Shown here: positions 1 to 7,493 of the stretch, in pieces | Layout of the letters: every line of letters starts with the position of its first letter | Position numbering within the stretch: position 1 is the first letter of the stretch | Assembly: GCA_041746415.1 (NCBI GenBank) | Contig: JBGTHB010000154.1 | Span: 1 to 13,695 of the forward strand | Length of the DNA stretch: 13,695 nt | Direction of reading: 5' to 3' | From: JBGTHB01 sp041746415 | Lineage (GTDB): Bacteria > Pseudomonadota > Gammaproteobacteria > Coxiellales > Coxiellaceae | Translations under genes and position numbers: made by a program | The notes under the pieces: model-generated | What the model was told of the DNA's origin: nothing | What the model saw: the letters and a program-made list of their open reading frames with translations, nothing else | Database searches by the model: none

Positions 1-293
1 GCAAAAACATTGTTCAAGGTTATTTTTTGACGCTCATTAATCCATTTACGGTATTGTTTTGGTTATCAGTGAGTGCACAAATCGCGGCTTTATCATCAGG
101 AAAATTTGACTCGCTGTTGACCATGGGCGCGGGTGTTTTGATTGCCACTTTGAGTTGGGCCACCGCATTAAATATTTCCGTTCATATTATTCGCCATAAA
201 TTTTCTACGAACACCATCAAATGGTTGAATTATGTGGGAGGTGGTTTGCTCGTGTTATTTGCACTATTAAGCGTGTATCATGTTTTTGCTTAA
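1..293 (+). CDS. LysE/RhtB-family amino-acid exporter, C-terminal part (5' truncated)
   Basis: The gene enters from the left edge in the frame that starts at base 3, so only the last 97 residues are visible. No true start is in the window; the TTG at 27 is an internal Leu codon, preceded in frame by residues KNIVQGYF. The visible part has the LysE/RhtB layout: a G-Y/F-x-x-x-L-x-NP segment (NPFTVLFWLS) entering a membrane helix, a second hydrophobic stretch (TMGAGVLIATLSWATALNIS), a short basic loop (IIRHKFSTNTIKW), and a last helix (GGGLLVLFALLSVYHVF). The family exports amino acids or their analogues across the inner membrane by proton exchange. The substrate cannot be read from this fragment. 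pdxH follows after 24 bp on the same strand, so they may share a transcript. Confidence 0.8.
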   Translation, partial: KNIVQGYFLTLINPFTVLFWLSVSAQIAALSSGKFDSLLTMGAGVLIATLSWATALNISVHIIRHKFSTNTIKWLNYVGGGLLVLFALLSVYHVFA

Positions 294-317
294 TTTATTT
301 TAGTCAAGGAGGATGGC

Positions 318-911
318 ATGAAAAAAAGTGAATTATTGCTCGATCCTTTTCAGCAATTTCAACAATGGTACGAACTTGCAAAACAAAGCCAGGAATCTGA
401 CCCAGAGGCAATGATACTGGCAACTGTTGACGAACATCATCATCCTCATGCACGTGTTGTTCTTTATAAGGGTCATACGGCACAAGGATTTTATTTTTAT
501 ACTAATTACACTAGCAATAAAGCCTGTCAGATTACTTATAATCCACATGTTGCGCTCACTTTATATTGGCCAAAAATATATAAGCAGGTTCGTATAGAAG
601 GTGTCGCAAAAAAAATATCTACGCAAGAATCAGCGGATTATTTTCATTCGCGCACTTATGACAGTCAGCTTAGTGCGATTGCTTCCCATCAGAGTAGTGT
701 GATTGCTTCACGTACTGAACTTTTACAACGGTTCGATGTGCTTAAAGAAAAATATCGCGGCGACGTTATTCCTGCACCAGAATACTGGGGAGGATATTGT
801 GTTGAGCCTGAATGTATCGAATTTTGGCAGGGCAGAGATAACCGTTTACACGATCGCTTTCGTTATAAACGCGATAACAATAATTGGTTTATTGAACGTT
901 TATCACCTTAA
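318..911 (+). CDS. pdxH: pyridoxamine/pyridoxine 5'-phosphate oxidase
   Basis: FMN-dependent oxidase converting pyridoxine or pyridoxamine 5'-phosphate to pyridoxal 5'-phosphate (PLP), the last step of PLP synthesis and salvage, in the cytosol. The 197-residue protein has the family hallmarks in order: R-V-V-L-Y-K (46-51), the FMN-contacting FYTNYTSNKA (60-69), QVRIEG (90-95), SRTYDSQLSAIAS (111-123), and the C-terminal signature E-F-W-Q-G-R-D-N-R-L-H-D-R (168-180) with the substrate-binding Arg and His. It is about 20 residues shorter than E. coli PdxH (218 aa), missing only the variable N-terminal tail. An AGGAGG-like Shine-Dalgarno sequence lies just before the ATG. It ends 11 bp before mmsA, so co-transcription is likely. 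The identification is very secure. Confidence 0.97.
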   Translation: MKKSELLLDPFQQFQQWYELAKQSQESDPEAMILATVDEHHHPHARVVLYKGHTAQGFYFYTNYTSNKACQITYNPHVALTLYWPKIYKQVRIEGVAKKISTQESADYFHSRTYDSQLSAIASHQSSVIASRTELLQRFDVLKEKYRGDVIPAPEYWGGYCVEPECIEFWQGRDNRLHDRFRYKRDNNNWFIERLSP

Positions 912-922
912 AGAGGGACAAT

Positions 923-2422
923 ATGGCTGTATCAGTTAAACATTTTATTAATGGTGTTGAATGCGCCAATCACTCATCAGAGCAGCATGAAATCTACAAT
1001 CCAGCTAAAGGCACAGTGATTGCTACAGTGGCTTTTGCTGATGCGGCTGAAATTGAAATGGCTTTAGCAGCCGCAGCGCAAGCTTTTAAAACTTGGAGTG
1101 AAACACCACCGCTGCAGCGCGCCAGAGTGTTATTTAAATTTAAAGTGTTGCTTGAGCAGCATCAAGACGAGATAGCAACGCTGATTACCACTGAACATGG
1201 CAAAGTACTTGAAGACGCACGAGGAGAGGTAAGTCGCGCCATTGAATTAGTCGAACACTGCTGCGGTATGCCAAATATGTTAAAAGGCACCTATTCCGAA
1301 AACGTAAGTCGTGGCATTGATTGCTACACTGTGCGTCAACCGTTAGGTGTTTGCGTTGGCGTAACACCTTTTAATTTTCCGGTGATGGTTTCAACTTGGA
1401 TGTTTATTCCTGCGATTGCTTGCGGCAATACCTTTATTTTGAAACCATCTGAAAAAGATCCTTCAGCGCCATTACTGCTTGCAAAACTGCTGCATCAAGC
1501 GGGTTTACCACCAGGGGTATTCAATATAATTAATGGTGATAAAACAGCTGTTGACGTTTTAATTACAGACAAGCGTGTTAAAGCTGTGAGTTGTGTTGGC
1601 TCAACACCGGTTGCTAAAAGCATTTATGAAACAGCCATCAAACACGGTAAGCGTGCCCAAACATTTGGTGGTGCTAAAAATCATTGCATTATTATGCCTG
1701 ATGCCAATTTAGATGACGCAGCAGACAGTTTGCTCGGTGCGGCTTATGGCGCAGCAGGTGAACGCTGCATGGCTGTTTCAGTTGCAGTTGTAATTGGTGA
1801 TCAACAAGCCGATCTGTTGGCGAAAAAAATTGGTGAACGCATTCCCAGTTTGAAAATAGGCTCGGGTTTAGACAGTGATTCTCAAATGGGGCCATTAGTA
1901 ACTAAAGAACACCGCGAGCGCGTTAAATCTTATGTTGCACTTGGCGTGAAAGAAGGCGCAACGCTGCTGCACGATGGATGCGAGCATAATGTGAAAGGTG
2001 AATATGAAAAAGGCTTTTTTATGGGTGCCTGTTTATTTGATCATGTGACACCGTGCATGCAAATTTACCAAGAAGAAATATTTGGACCAGTGCTCTGTAT
2101 TGTGCGGCAACCGAATTTAGACAGCGCGATTAATTTAATTAATCAACACCAATTTGGCAATGGCGTTGCTATTTTCACCCACGATGGTGCCAGTGCACGC
2201 GAATTTGCCCATCGCATTCAAGTGGGTATGGTGGGAATTAACGTGCCTATTCCAGTGCCGGTTTCATATCATAGCTTTGGTGGTTGGAAAGATTCCGTCT
2301 TTGGTGATGTGGCTATGCACGGCGAAGAAGGGTTGTTGTTCTATACTAAACCCAAATCCGTTACAGTACGCTGGCAAAAAAACGAAAAACTAAACGCCGC
2401 CTATCACATGCCAATTAATTAA
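923..2422 (+). CDS. mmsA: CoA-acylating methylmalonate-semialdehyde dehydrogenase
   Basis: Oxidises methylmalonate semialdehyde (valine pathway), and in many bacteria malonate semialdehyde, to propionyl-CoA or acetyl-CoA with NAD+ and CoA, releasing CO2. The 499 residues match the family length. Aldehyde-dehydrogenase landmarks are the oxyanion Asn151 in PFNFP, Lys174 in ILKPSEK, catalytic Cys282 in GERCMA, and Glu385 in EEIFGP. Two features separate the CoA-acylating branch from ordinary ALDHs: Asn253 in GAKNH where hydrolytic ALDHs carry the general-base Glu, and the conserved arginines Arg105 (EVSRAIE) and Arg281 beside the nucleophile. An AAGAGGG Shine-Dalgarno at 911-917 fixes the ATG at 923. 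mmsB starts 11 bp after the stop, and together they form the distal valine-degradation pair. Confidence 0.96.
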   Translation: MAVSVKHFINGVECANHSSEQHEIYNPAKGTVIATVAFADAAEIEMALAAAAQAFKTWSETPPLQRARVLFKFKVLLEQHQDEIATLITTEHGKVLEDARGEVSRAIELVEHCCGMPNMLKGTYSENVSRGIDCYTVRQPLGVCVGVTPFNFPVMVSTWMFIPAIACGNTFILKPSEKDPSAPLLLAKLLHQAGLPPGVFNIINGDKTAVDVLITDKRVKAVSCVGSTPVAKSIYETAIKHGKRAQTFGGAKNHCIIMPDANLDDAADSLLGAAYGAAGERCMAVSVAVVIGDQQADLLAKKIGERIPSLKIGSGLDSDSQMGPLVTKEHRERVKSYVALGVKEGATLLHDGCEHNVKGEYEKGFFMGACLFDHVTPCMQIYQEEIFGPVLCIVRQPNLDSAINLINQHQFGNGVAIFTHDGASAREFAHRIQVGMVGINVPIPVPVSYHSFGGWKDSVFGDVAMHGEEGLLFYTKPKSVTVRWQKNEKLNAAYHMPIN

Positions 2423-2433
2423 TGGAGGCAAGG

Positions 2434-3318
2434 ATGAAAATTGGTTTTATCGGGTTAGGGCACATGGGCACCCCAATGGCGCTCAATTTATTAAAAAATA
2501 AATTCGAAGTAATTGCTTATGATATTAATGAAGAAGCATTAAAACACATCGAGACGTGTGGTGCTAATATAGCGAAAACCATTGCCGAATGTGTAGCATC
2601 AGCCGATGCGGTAATTACCATGTTGCAAACAGGTCAACAAGTAAAGCAATGTTGCGTGGCTGACAACGGAATTTTTGCTAACTTAAAACCTGGTGCTTTA
2701 TTTATTGACTCTTCTACTATTGACATTGAAACTTCACGCGAGCTGCATGAAATCGCAACGCAACAGGCTATTGCGATGTTGGATGCGCCTGTTTCTGGTG
2801 GTGTAAGTGCAGCACAAGCCGGCACTCTTACTTTTATGGTAGGTGGTAATCAGCGTGATTTTGCGCAGGCACAAGCTATTTTTGCAGCACTGGGTAAAAA
2901 AATTATATTAGCAGGTAATGCCGGTGCGGGTTGCGCTGCTAAAATTTGTAATAACATGTTGCTGGGCATTTCCATGATAGGTGTGTGCGAAGCGTTTGTG
3001 TTGGCTAAAAAACTTGGCCTAGAACCACAAAAACTATTTGATATTTGTAATAACGCCTCAGGGCAGTGTTGGTCGCTAAGCGCTTATTGTCCTTATCCGG
3101 GCATTCTGCCTAATGTGCCTTCTAGTCACAATTATCAAGCGGGTTTCACTAGTCAAATGATGCTGAAAGACTTAGCTTTAAGCCAACAAGCAGCAAAGTA
3201 TGCGGCTGCCTTCACCCCTTTAGGTGCTAAGGCTACTGCGTTATATGAGCAGTTTGCCAATGACGGTAGCGCACAAATGGATTTCTCTGGCATTATAAAG
3301 ATGCTGGAGGAGCAATAA
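2434..3318 (+). CDS. mmsB: 3-hydroxyisobutyrate dehydrogenase
   Basis: NAD+-dependent oxidation of 3-hydroxyisobutyrate to methylmalonate semialdehyde, the substrate of the adjacent mmsA product, in valine catabolism. The 294-residue protein starts with the Rossmann motif G-L-G-H-M-G-T-P-M-A. It then has the substrate-binding segment DAPVSGGVSAAQAGTL (117-132) and the catalytic Lys170 with Asn174 in AKICNNMLLG, followed by GQCWSL (210-215), all typical of HIBADH rather than of 6-phosphogluconate dehydrogenases. An ATG at 2422 overlaps the mmsA stop, but GGAGG at 2424-2428 is ideally spaced for the ATG at 2434 and the family begins directly with the Rossmann strand (MKIGFIG), so 2434 is chosen. 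The stop codon overlaps the ATG of the next gene, so translation is probably coupled. Confidence 0.95.
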   Translation: MKIGFIGLGHMGTPMALNLLKNKFEVIAYDINEEALKHIETCGANIAKTIAECVASADAVITMLQTGQQVKQCCVADNGIFANLKPGALFIDSSTIDIETSRELHEIATQQAIAMLDAPVSGGVSAAQAGTLTFMVGGNQRDFAQAQAIFAALGKKIILAGNAGAGCAAKICNNMLLGISMIGVCEAFVLAKKLGLEPQKLFDICNNASGQCWSLSAYCPYPGILPNVPSSHNYQAGFTSQMMLKDLALSQQAAKYAAAFTPLGAKATALYEQFANDGSAQMDFSGIIKMLEEQ

Positions 3319-3692
3319 TGAAATGGATTTTAACACTGGGCTGTTTAATCATCACTTTACATAGCTATGCAGTAACAATTACGTGTCCTGACTCGGCCGA
3401 CATTAGAATAACACAAGGCTGGGCCTTAACCGCTCAACATAACAGTATTGATTGGGATGGTTCATTAGCCAAAGATCGTGGCGGTCCTGGCAGCTTAGAC
3501 TCGATGGATTTGCTGTTTGCTGACTGGCTAAATGGTTATGTGGTGCGTTGCAATTATACCAATGCAAACCTCTCTTCAATTGCGCCCATTAAAGGTTTTT
3601 GCTCGCCTAAAGGGGAGTCGCAAAAATGCGATTCTGCTTCCGGCTGTAAAGTAGAATGTGAGATACCCAGCACCACCAAAGTCACTAATTAG
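3318..3692 (+). CDS. small secreted cysteine-rich protein of unknown function
   Basis: A 124-residue protein whose ATG overlaps the mmsB stop (TAATG) and is served by GGAGGAG at 3306-3312, inside the end of mmsB, so it is almost certainly translated. Residues 1-18 form a signal peptide (MKWILTLGCLIITLHSYA), predicting export to the periplasm or beyond. The mature part of about 105 residues has six cysteines (23, 78, 95, 104, 110, 114), enough for three disulfides, four of them clustered near the C-terminus. There is no membrane segment and no catalytic motif I recognise. The pattern of an N-terminal CP-x-x-x-x-I, a central GW, and a later V-V-R-C-N-Y recalls short secreted DUF3757-type proteins of Legionellales, but this resemblance is from memory and weak. 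It has no obvious role in valine catabolism. Confidence 0.85.
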   Translation: MKWILTLGCLIITLHSYAVTITCPDSADIRITQGWALTAQHNSIDWDGSLAKDRGGPGSLDSMDLLFADWLNGYVVRCNYTNANLSSIAPIKGFCSPKGESQKCDSASGCKVECEIPSTTKVTN

Positions 3693-3734
3693 ATGTGCTA
3701 TAGTGGTTTGAGAGCTTTTAGGGATTTATACAAC

Positions 3735-3740
3735 AAGGAG
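3735..3740 (+). promoter_or_regulatory. Shine-Dalgarno displayed in a small hairpin loop
   Basis: AAGGAG lies 8 nt before the lytic transglycosylase ATG. It is flanked by ACAAC (3730-3734) and GTTGT (3740-3744), which can form a 5-bp stem leaving AAGGA in the loop. The stem is weak and could arise by chance. No convincing promoter was found in the 56-bp gap before this gene. Confidence 0.5.
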
Positions 3741-3748
3741 TTGTTAAC

Positions 3749-4732
3749 ATGAGACCTTTCATTGTTATTTTGACGTTATTTAGTATTATTTTTTCATTAT
3801 CCATTAACGCTCGTGCTGCACAAAACCCGTTGCCCTGGAAGCAGTGGGTGGCTCAACTGCGTCAAGATGCAATATCAGATGGTATTAGCCCCCAAACTTT
3901 TGATGAAGCCTTTAAATCCATTCATGCGCCGAGCAAAGCGATTATGAGTTATGACCGCAATCAACCTGAAAAGCGCATCACCTTTTTAAAATACCGTAAT
4001 ACACGTGCTGACAACTATCGAGTTTTGATTGGACGAAAAAAGCTTCAGCAATACAAGCCTTTGCTAAGTGAAGTGTATCAACAGTATAAAGTCAGCCCCT
4101 GTTTTGTGACTTCATTTTGGGGATTGGAAACCAGCTACGGCAGTTTTATGGGTACTTTCCCGACTATACAAGCGCTTTCAACTCTTGCTTATGATCAACG
4201 TCGCGGCGATTTTTTTAGAAAACAATTGCTTTACGCTTTGCATATTATAAATGAAGGTCATGTTGATCCGAAAAATTTAAAAGGTGAGTGGGCGGGCGCA
4301 TCAGGGCATCCTCAATTTTTACCTTCAAGCTGGCATAAATATGCGGTTGATTTCGATGGTGATGGCAAAAAAGATATTTGGACAACTATGCCAGATGTTT
4401 TTGCTTCTATTTCCAACTATTTAATTCAACATGGTTGGAAACCCGGTGAACCTTGGGCATTTGCTGTTGAAGTGCCAACTAACGCCGCGCATTATGAAAA
4501 TGCAGAAGATAAAATGTCAGTGAATGAATGGCGTGCCATGGGTTTAAAAACATTAGACAATCGCCCTTGGCCAGAAGACGGTGATTTAAAAGCGCGTCTG
4601 ATTAAGCCGGATGGTGGTCCTGCAATGTTAGTATTCAATAATTTTGATGTCATTATGAAGTGGAATCGCTCGACATATTATGCAGGTACGGTAGGATATC
4701 TAGCAGAACAGATTTGTAAGCGACCATTATAG
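3749..4732 (+). CDS. MltB-like lytic murein transglycosylase
   Basis: Cleaves the MurNAc-GlcNAc bond of peptidoglycan, forming 1,6-anhydromuramyl ends, in the periplasm. The 327-residue protein has a signal peptide (1-23, ending ARA) without a lipobox, so it is soluble or loosely attached, unlike lipoprotein MltB. The SLT-2 domain is clear: catalytic Glu127 in SFWGLETSYG, then TIQALSTLAYDQRRGDFF (139-156), GEWAGASGHPQFLPSSW (179-195), and AVDFDGDGKKDIW (199-211), the EF-hand-like calcium loop seen in Slt35/MltB. Many homologues have GAMGQPQF where this protein has GASGHPQF. No C-terminal peptidoglycan-binding domain is present. ATG 3749 is supported by AAGGAG at 3735-3740. The O-methyltransferase starts 7 bp downstream. 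Confidence 0.93.
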   Translation: MRPFIVILTLFSIIFSLSINARAAQNPLPWKQWVAQLRQDAISDGISPQTFDEAFKSIHAPSKAIMSYDRNQPEKRITFLKYRNTRADNYRVLIGRKKLQQYKPLLSEVYQQYKVSPCFVTSFWGLETSYGSFMGTFPTIQALSTLAYDQRRGDFFRKQLLYALHIINEGHVDPKNLKGEWAGASGHPQFLPSSWHKYAVDFDGDGKKDIWTTMPDVFASISNYLIQHGWKPGEPWAFAVEVPTNAAHYENAEDKMSVNEWRAMGLKTLDNRPWPEDGDLKARLIKPDGGPAMLVFNNFDVIMKWNRSTYYAGTVGYLAEQICKRPL

Positions 4733-4739
4733 AATTCTT

Positions 4740-5390
4740 ATGTCAAATAACAATTACTTGCTCGATGAAGCTATGTTTCGCTATTGTTTAGCAACAACGT
4801 TGCGCGAACCTGCTATTTTAAGCGCACTACGTGATGAAACCAGCCAAATACATGGACATCAAATGCAAATTGCGCCTGAGCAAGGGCAGTTTATGGCTTT
4901 ACTGGTTAAGCTTATTAATGCCAAACGTATTCTTGAAATCGGCACTTATACTGGTTACAGCAGTTTGGTGATGGCGTTGGCATTACCTGACGACGGCAAA
5001 TTAATCACTTTAGATAAAGATATTGTCACTACTGCAATAGCGAAAAAATATTGGCAAGAAGTGGGCGTAGCCGAATTAATTGAATTAATTATTGGTGCAG
5101 CGGTTGAAACATTAGAACATTTAAAAGGCCCGTTTGATTTAATTTTTATTGATGCGAACAAACGCAACTACCCTTTTTATTATGAAAAATCGCTAAGCTT
5201 ATTACGTTCAGGTGGTCTTATGCTAATTGATAATGCGTTGCAAAATGGCAAAGTGGCGTCACCACAAACAGATAAGCAATCCGCCGCATTTATCATTAAT
5301 GAACTTAATCACTTAATTGCTCAAGATCAGCGTGTAGACTGTTTTTTGTTGGCAATTGCGGATGGTTTAATGCTAGTGCGCAAACGCTAG
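4740..5390 (+). CDS. SAM-dependent O-methyltransferase (CCoAOMT-like, COG4122 type)
   Basis: A 216-residue class I methyltransferase of the small, metal-dependent catechol/caffeoyl-CoA O-methyltransferase group. Motif I is L-E-I-G-T-Y-T-G-Y-S (65-74), followed by the acidic residue at the end of strand 2 (LDKD, 91-94). The metal and substrate residues are Asp138 with Lys141 in FIDANKRNYPFYYE, and Asp164-Asn165 in LIDNALQNGKV. The bacterial substrate is unknown; relatives methylate catechols and other vicinal diols. It begins 7 bp after the transglycosylase stop and has no evident Shine-Dalgarno sequence, so it probably depends on translational coupling. There is no signal peptide, so it is cytosolic. 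Confidence 0.92.
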   Translation: MSNNNYLLDEAMFRYCLATTLREPAILSALRDETSQIHGHQMQIAPEQGQFMALLVKLINAKRILEIGTYTGYSSLVMALALPDDGKLITLDKDIVTTAIAKKYWQEVGVAELIELIIGAAVETLEHLKGPFDLIFIDANKRNYPFYYEKSLSLLRSGGLMLIDNALQNGKVASPQTDKQSAAFIINELNHLIAQDQRVDCFLLAIADGLMLVRKR

Positions 5391-5444
5391 TCTCCTCACC
5401 TTATGACCCAGGACTACCGACGCCGCGACCAGGCGCCACTTTAG

Positions 5445-6041
5445 TTAACGGGTGGATTTGAAAGTCTGAAGTTTAAATTGTGTATAAGTATTTGGGCCGC
5501 TTTGTGACGTAACAACCTTCCAGGCAGAAATAGCCATTTTTAAGGTTCCGTTTTTCTCGTGCTGAAAATAATCTTTAATAAATTGGTTATATTCGAATTG
5601 TTCCGGGATGATATTTTTAATATCAGGATTTTTTTTGTTATTTTCAAATACTATCCAGCCATTAATAAGATCACCATAGGTCATCCCCTGCTTGATATTT
5701 TCCTTATTTGTAAATTGGCGAAGATAAGCATTAAATTTAAAATTATCGCCAAGCTGTGCTACAAAAAATATTCTTGTTTCGGTGTCGTTATTATAATTTT
5801 CAACAAGTGTGTTTTTTGTGATTTTTTTTGAGCTGTCCTTAAGTGCAGGTATTTTTTTTATCGACACATGCTTTATTTTTCTACCAGTTGTTAAAAATAT
5901 CGTAATTCTATTTATCAAATCTGATTTCGCGCCTTGCAAAGGCAAATGATGCTTTTTACAAAATTCCATAAGATCTGTTTTTAACCAGTAAAAATCACGT
6001 AAATCACTAACTGTTGTTATTTTTGGTGGTTTATTTGTCAT
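5445..6041 (-). CDS. SAP-like domain protein with DUF6434-like C-terminal part
   Basis: The open frame begins at an ATG at 6083, but the ATG at 6041 (MTNKPPK) starts where I recall related proteins starting, so that start is preferred; neither has a strong Shine-Dalgarno, and AAAGAG directly abuts the upstream ATG. From 6041 the protein has 198 residues. The N-terminal segment (about 8-55; LRDFYWLKTDLMEFCKKHHL, then GAKSDLINRITIFLTTGRK) fits a SAP-like helix-extended-helix, a DNA- or RNA-binding fold. The middle (TETRIFFVAQLGDNFKFNAYLRQF, then TYGDLINGW) resembles the DUF6434 pattern in which a short RFF-x5-G-x-x-F-x-F core is followed by T-x-x-D-x-I-x-x-W. It is lysine-rich and very AT-rich compared with its neighbours, hinting at transfer. 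Its function is unknown. It has a convergent 54-bp gap to the O-methyltransferase. Confidence 0.72.
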   Translation of the reverse strand: MTNKPPKITTVSDLRDFYWLKTDLMEFCKKHHLPLQGAKSDLINRITIFLTTGRKIKHVSIKKIPALKDSSKKITKNTLVENYNNDTETRIFFVAQLGDNFKFNAYLRQFTNKENIKQGMTYGDLINGWIVFENNKKNPDIKNIIPEQFEYNQFIKDYFQHEKNGTLKMAISAWKVVTSQSGPNTYTQFKLQTFKSTR

Positions 6042-6186
6042 AAAATTTATCAGTAACAAAAACGACCGTTTATATTGCCTCATCTCTTTAAAAATTCAGA
6101 GTTATAAAACTTTCCTCTATGTGATGGATTACGTTACCATTGCTCTCAATTTTTATCAATGGAAACGGAATTGCGGAATAAGACTA

Positions 6187-7425
6187 TTAAAATTTTTCTG
6201 GTTTCCAGCTGGGTGAAATAACATCTGGGGTTTCTAGTGCGCCCAAGCGTGTTGCGCAAACAATACTGTCCTGGCCAAAACGCGCATTAATTTGATCGGC
6301 GATTTTATTGACGCGTGCTGCTGTAGCGGTTTTACCGCCACGCATAGTTGATTCAAGCGGATCACTGAATAAATCATATTGCAATTTTTCAGGTTGTGGT
6401 GACAGGGCGGTAATTTGACATTGAAATACGCCTTCGCCATGCCACTGTATTTCAACTAAACGTTTCGCCATTTTATAAATTAAGTTGCCATCTTGTGTTG
6501 GCAAGGAAGATTTTGCGTGTGTCGTTAACCATTCTTCTTGTAAACGTAAGCCAATCCAAAAATGATTAGCTTCTAATTGATTGGCGCGTAATCTGGCACC
6601 CACCTTTTCAGCCATGTGACACAGAAAATATAAAATGGTTTCTTTATCTTTAGTGTTAGGTGGCAACACTTTGCCGTGCCCAAGCGATTTGGCATCACCG
6701 CTGATTTTTTGCAGTGCCATGGGATCTTTTCCTTGGCACATTAACCAAATGCGGCGACCTAAATTACCGAAGCGTTGGCTTAATACACTAATTGGAATTT
6801 TTTCTATTTCGCCGCAATAGTAAACGCCATATTGCGCTAAAAATTTGGCAATGCCAGGACCAATACCACATAAATTATTTACTGGCACAAACTGCAACTC
6901 TTGCTTTGCTTGCCAGGGGGCAACAATTTTAAAACCGTTTGGTTTGCTGACAGAGGAAGCGAATTTGGCGGTGGTTTTATCACCGCTAATACCAACAGAA
7001 CAATTAAGCTGCACTGTCTGCCATACGCTGTGTTTTATTGCTTTAGCCAGCGCGGTAAAATCGCCGTAAAGTTTACGGCAATAGGTAAATTCTAAAAATG
7101 CTTCGTCCACTGAGAATACTTCAATATCGGGCGTGAAATTTTTTAGCACTGCCAACATTTGCCGCGACACATTGGCGTAAACAGTGGGACGACTAGGGCA
7201 TTGGCGTAACTGCGGGCATAGACGTTTAGCTTCAGGCAAACGCATACCGGTTTTAATCCCAAAAGCACGTGCTTCGTAAGAACGAGTAATAATACAACTG
7301 CCTGCTTCGCCGTTGGTTACAGCGATAGGCTTGCCACGTAACTGGGGGAAGTCGCGCTGCTCGATGGATGCAAAGAAGGCATCCATATCAACATGCGCAA
7401 TGATTCTTGGCCAACTGGGTGACAT
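6187..7425 (-). CDS. dinB: Y-family translesion DNA polymerase (DNA polymerase IV type)
   Basis: Error-prone polymerase for bypass of damaged template bases. The 412-residue protein has the Y-family core: H-V-D-M-D-A-F-F-A-S (11-20) with Asp13 and steric-gate Phe18, RSYEAR-x-FGIKTGM (48-61), and catalytic Asp107-Glu108 in FSVDEAFLE. It continues with CSVGISGDKTTAKFAS-x-x-SKPNG (142-164), a helix-hairpin-helix (LCGIGPGIAK, 185-194), and a little-finger domain. It is longer than E. coli DinB (351 aa), and a beta-clamp-type pentapeptide QYDLF sits internally at 349-353 rather than at the very end, as in longer DinB and ImuB-like proteins. AAGGA precedes the ATG by 7 nt. No LexA-type SOS box (CTGT-N8-ACAG) is visible upstream. 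Confidence 0.93.
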   Translation of the reverse strand: MSPSWPRIIAHVDMDAFFASIEQRDFPQLRGKPIAVTNGEAGSCIITRSYEARAFGIKTGMRLPEAKRLCPQLRQCPSRPTVYANVSRQMLAVLKNFTPDIEVFSVDEAFLEFTYCRKLYGDFTALAKAIKHSVWQTVQLNCSVGISGDKTTAKFASSVSKPNGFKIVAPWQAKQELQFVPVNNLCGIGPGIAKFLAQYGVYYCGEIEKIPISVLSQRFGNLGRRIWLMCQGKDPMALQKISGDAKSLGHGKVLPPNTKDKETILYFLCHMAEKVGARLRANQLEANHFWIGLRLQEEWLTTHAKSSLPTQDGNLIYKMAKRLVEIQWHGEGVFQCQITALSPQPEKLQYDLFSDPLESTMRGGKTATAARVNKIADQINARFGQDSIVCATRLGALETPDVISPSWKPEKF

Positions 7426-7443
7426 AGCAGATTCCTTATGTTC

Positions 7444-7471
7444 TCTATAAGTACTCTAGCATATGTGTTAA
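7444..7471 (-). promoter_or_regulatory. sigma70-like promoter of dinB
   Basis: On the minus strand, TTAACA (7466-7471) and TATAGA (7444-7449) are separated by 16 bp, about 20 bp before the dinB start codon and just upstream of its AAGGA. It is the best match in the 68-bp divergent gap. This is prediction only. Confidence 0.5.
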
Positions 7472-7481
7472 CTTTTTACGT

Positions 7482-7487
7482 TATACT
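7482..7487 (+). promoter_or_regulatory. -10 element of a possibly leaderless SGNH esterase transcript
   Basis: TATACT is a near-perfect -10 hexamer. It ends 6 bp before the ATG at 7494, which places the expected transcription start at or beside the start codon. No Shine-Dalgarno lies between them. No good -35 hexamer is found at 16-18 bp, so the promoter is incomplete by eye. Confidence 0.4.
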
Positions 7488-7493
7488 AAAAAC

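Noticed and set aside
703..939. 78-codon plus-strand frame across the pdxH-mmsA junction
   Set aside because: It overlaps two secure genes in another frame and encodes no recognisable sequence.
2422..2433. Upstream ATG for mmsB overlapping the mmsA stop
   Set aside because: GGAGG at 2424-2428 falls inside this short extension and is correctly spaced for the ATG at 2434, where the family's Rossmann strand begins.
5421..5435. Possible terminator between the convergent O-methyltransferase and SAP-like genes (CGCC...GGCG)
   Set aside because: The stem is only 4 bp and no T-run follows on either strand.
5559..5831. 90-codon plus-strand open frame antisense to the SAP-like gene
   Set aside because: It is a low-complexity, Ile/Phe-rich product of AT-rich antisense DNA, with no motif or credible ribosome site.
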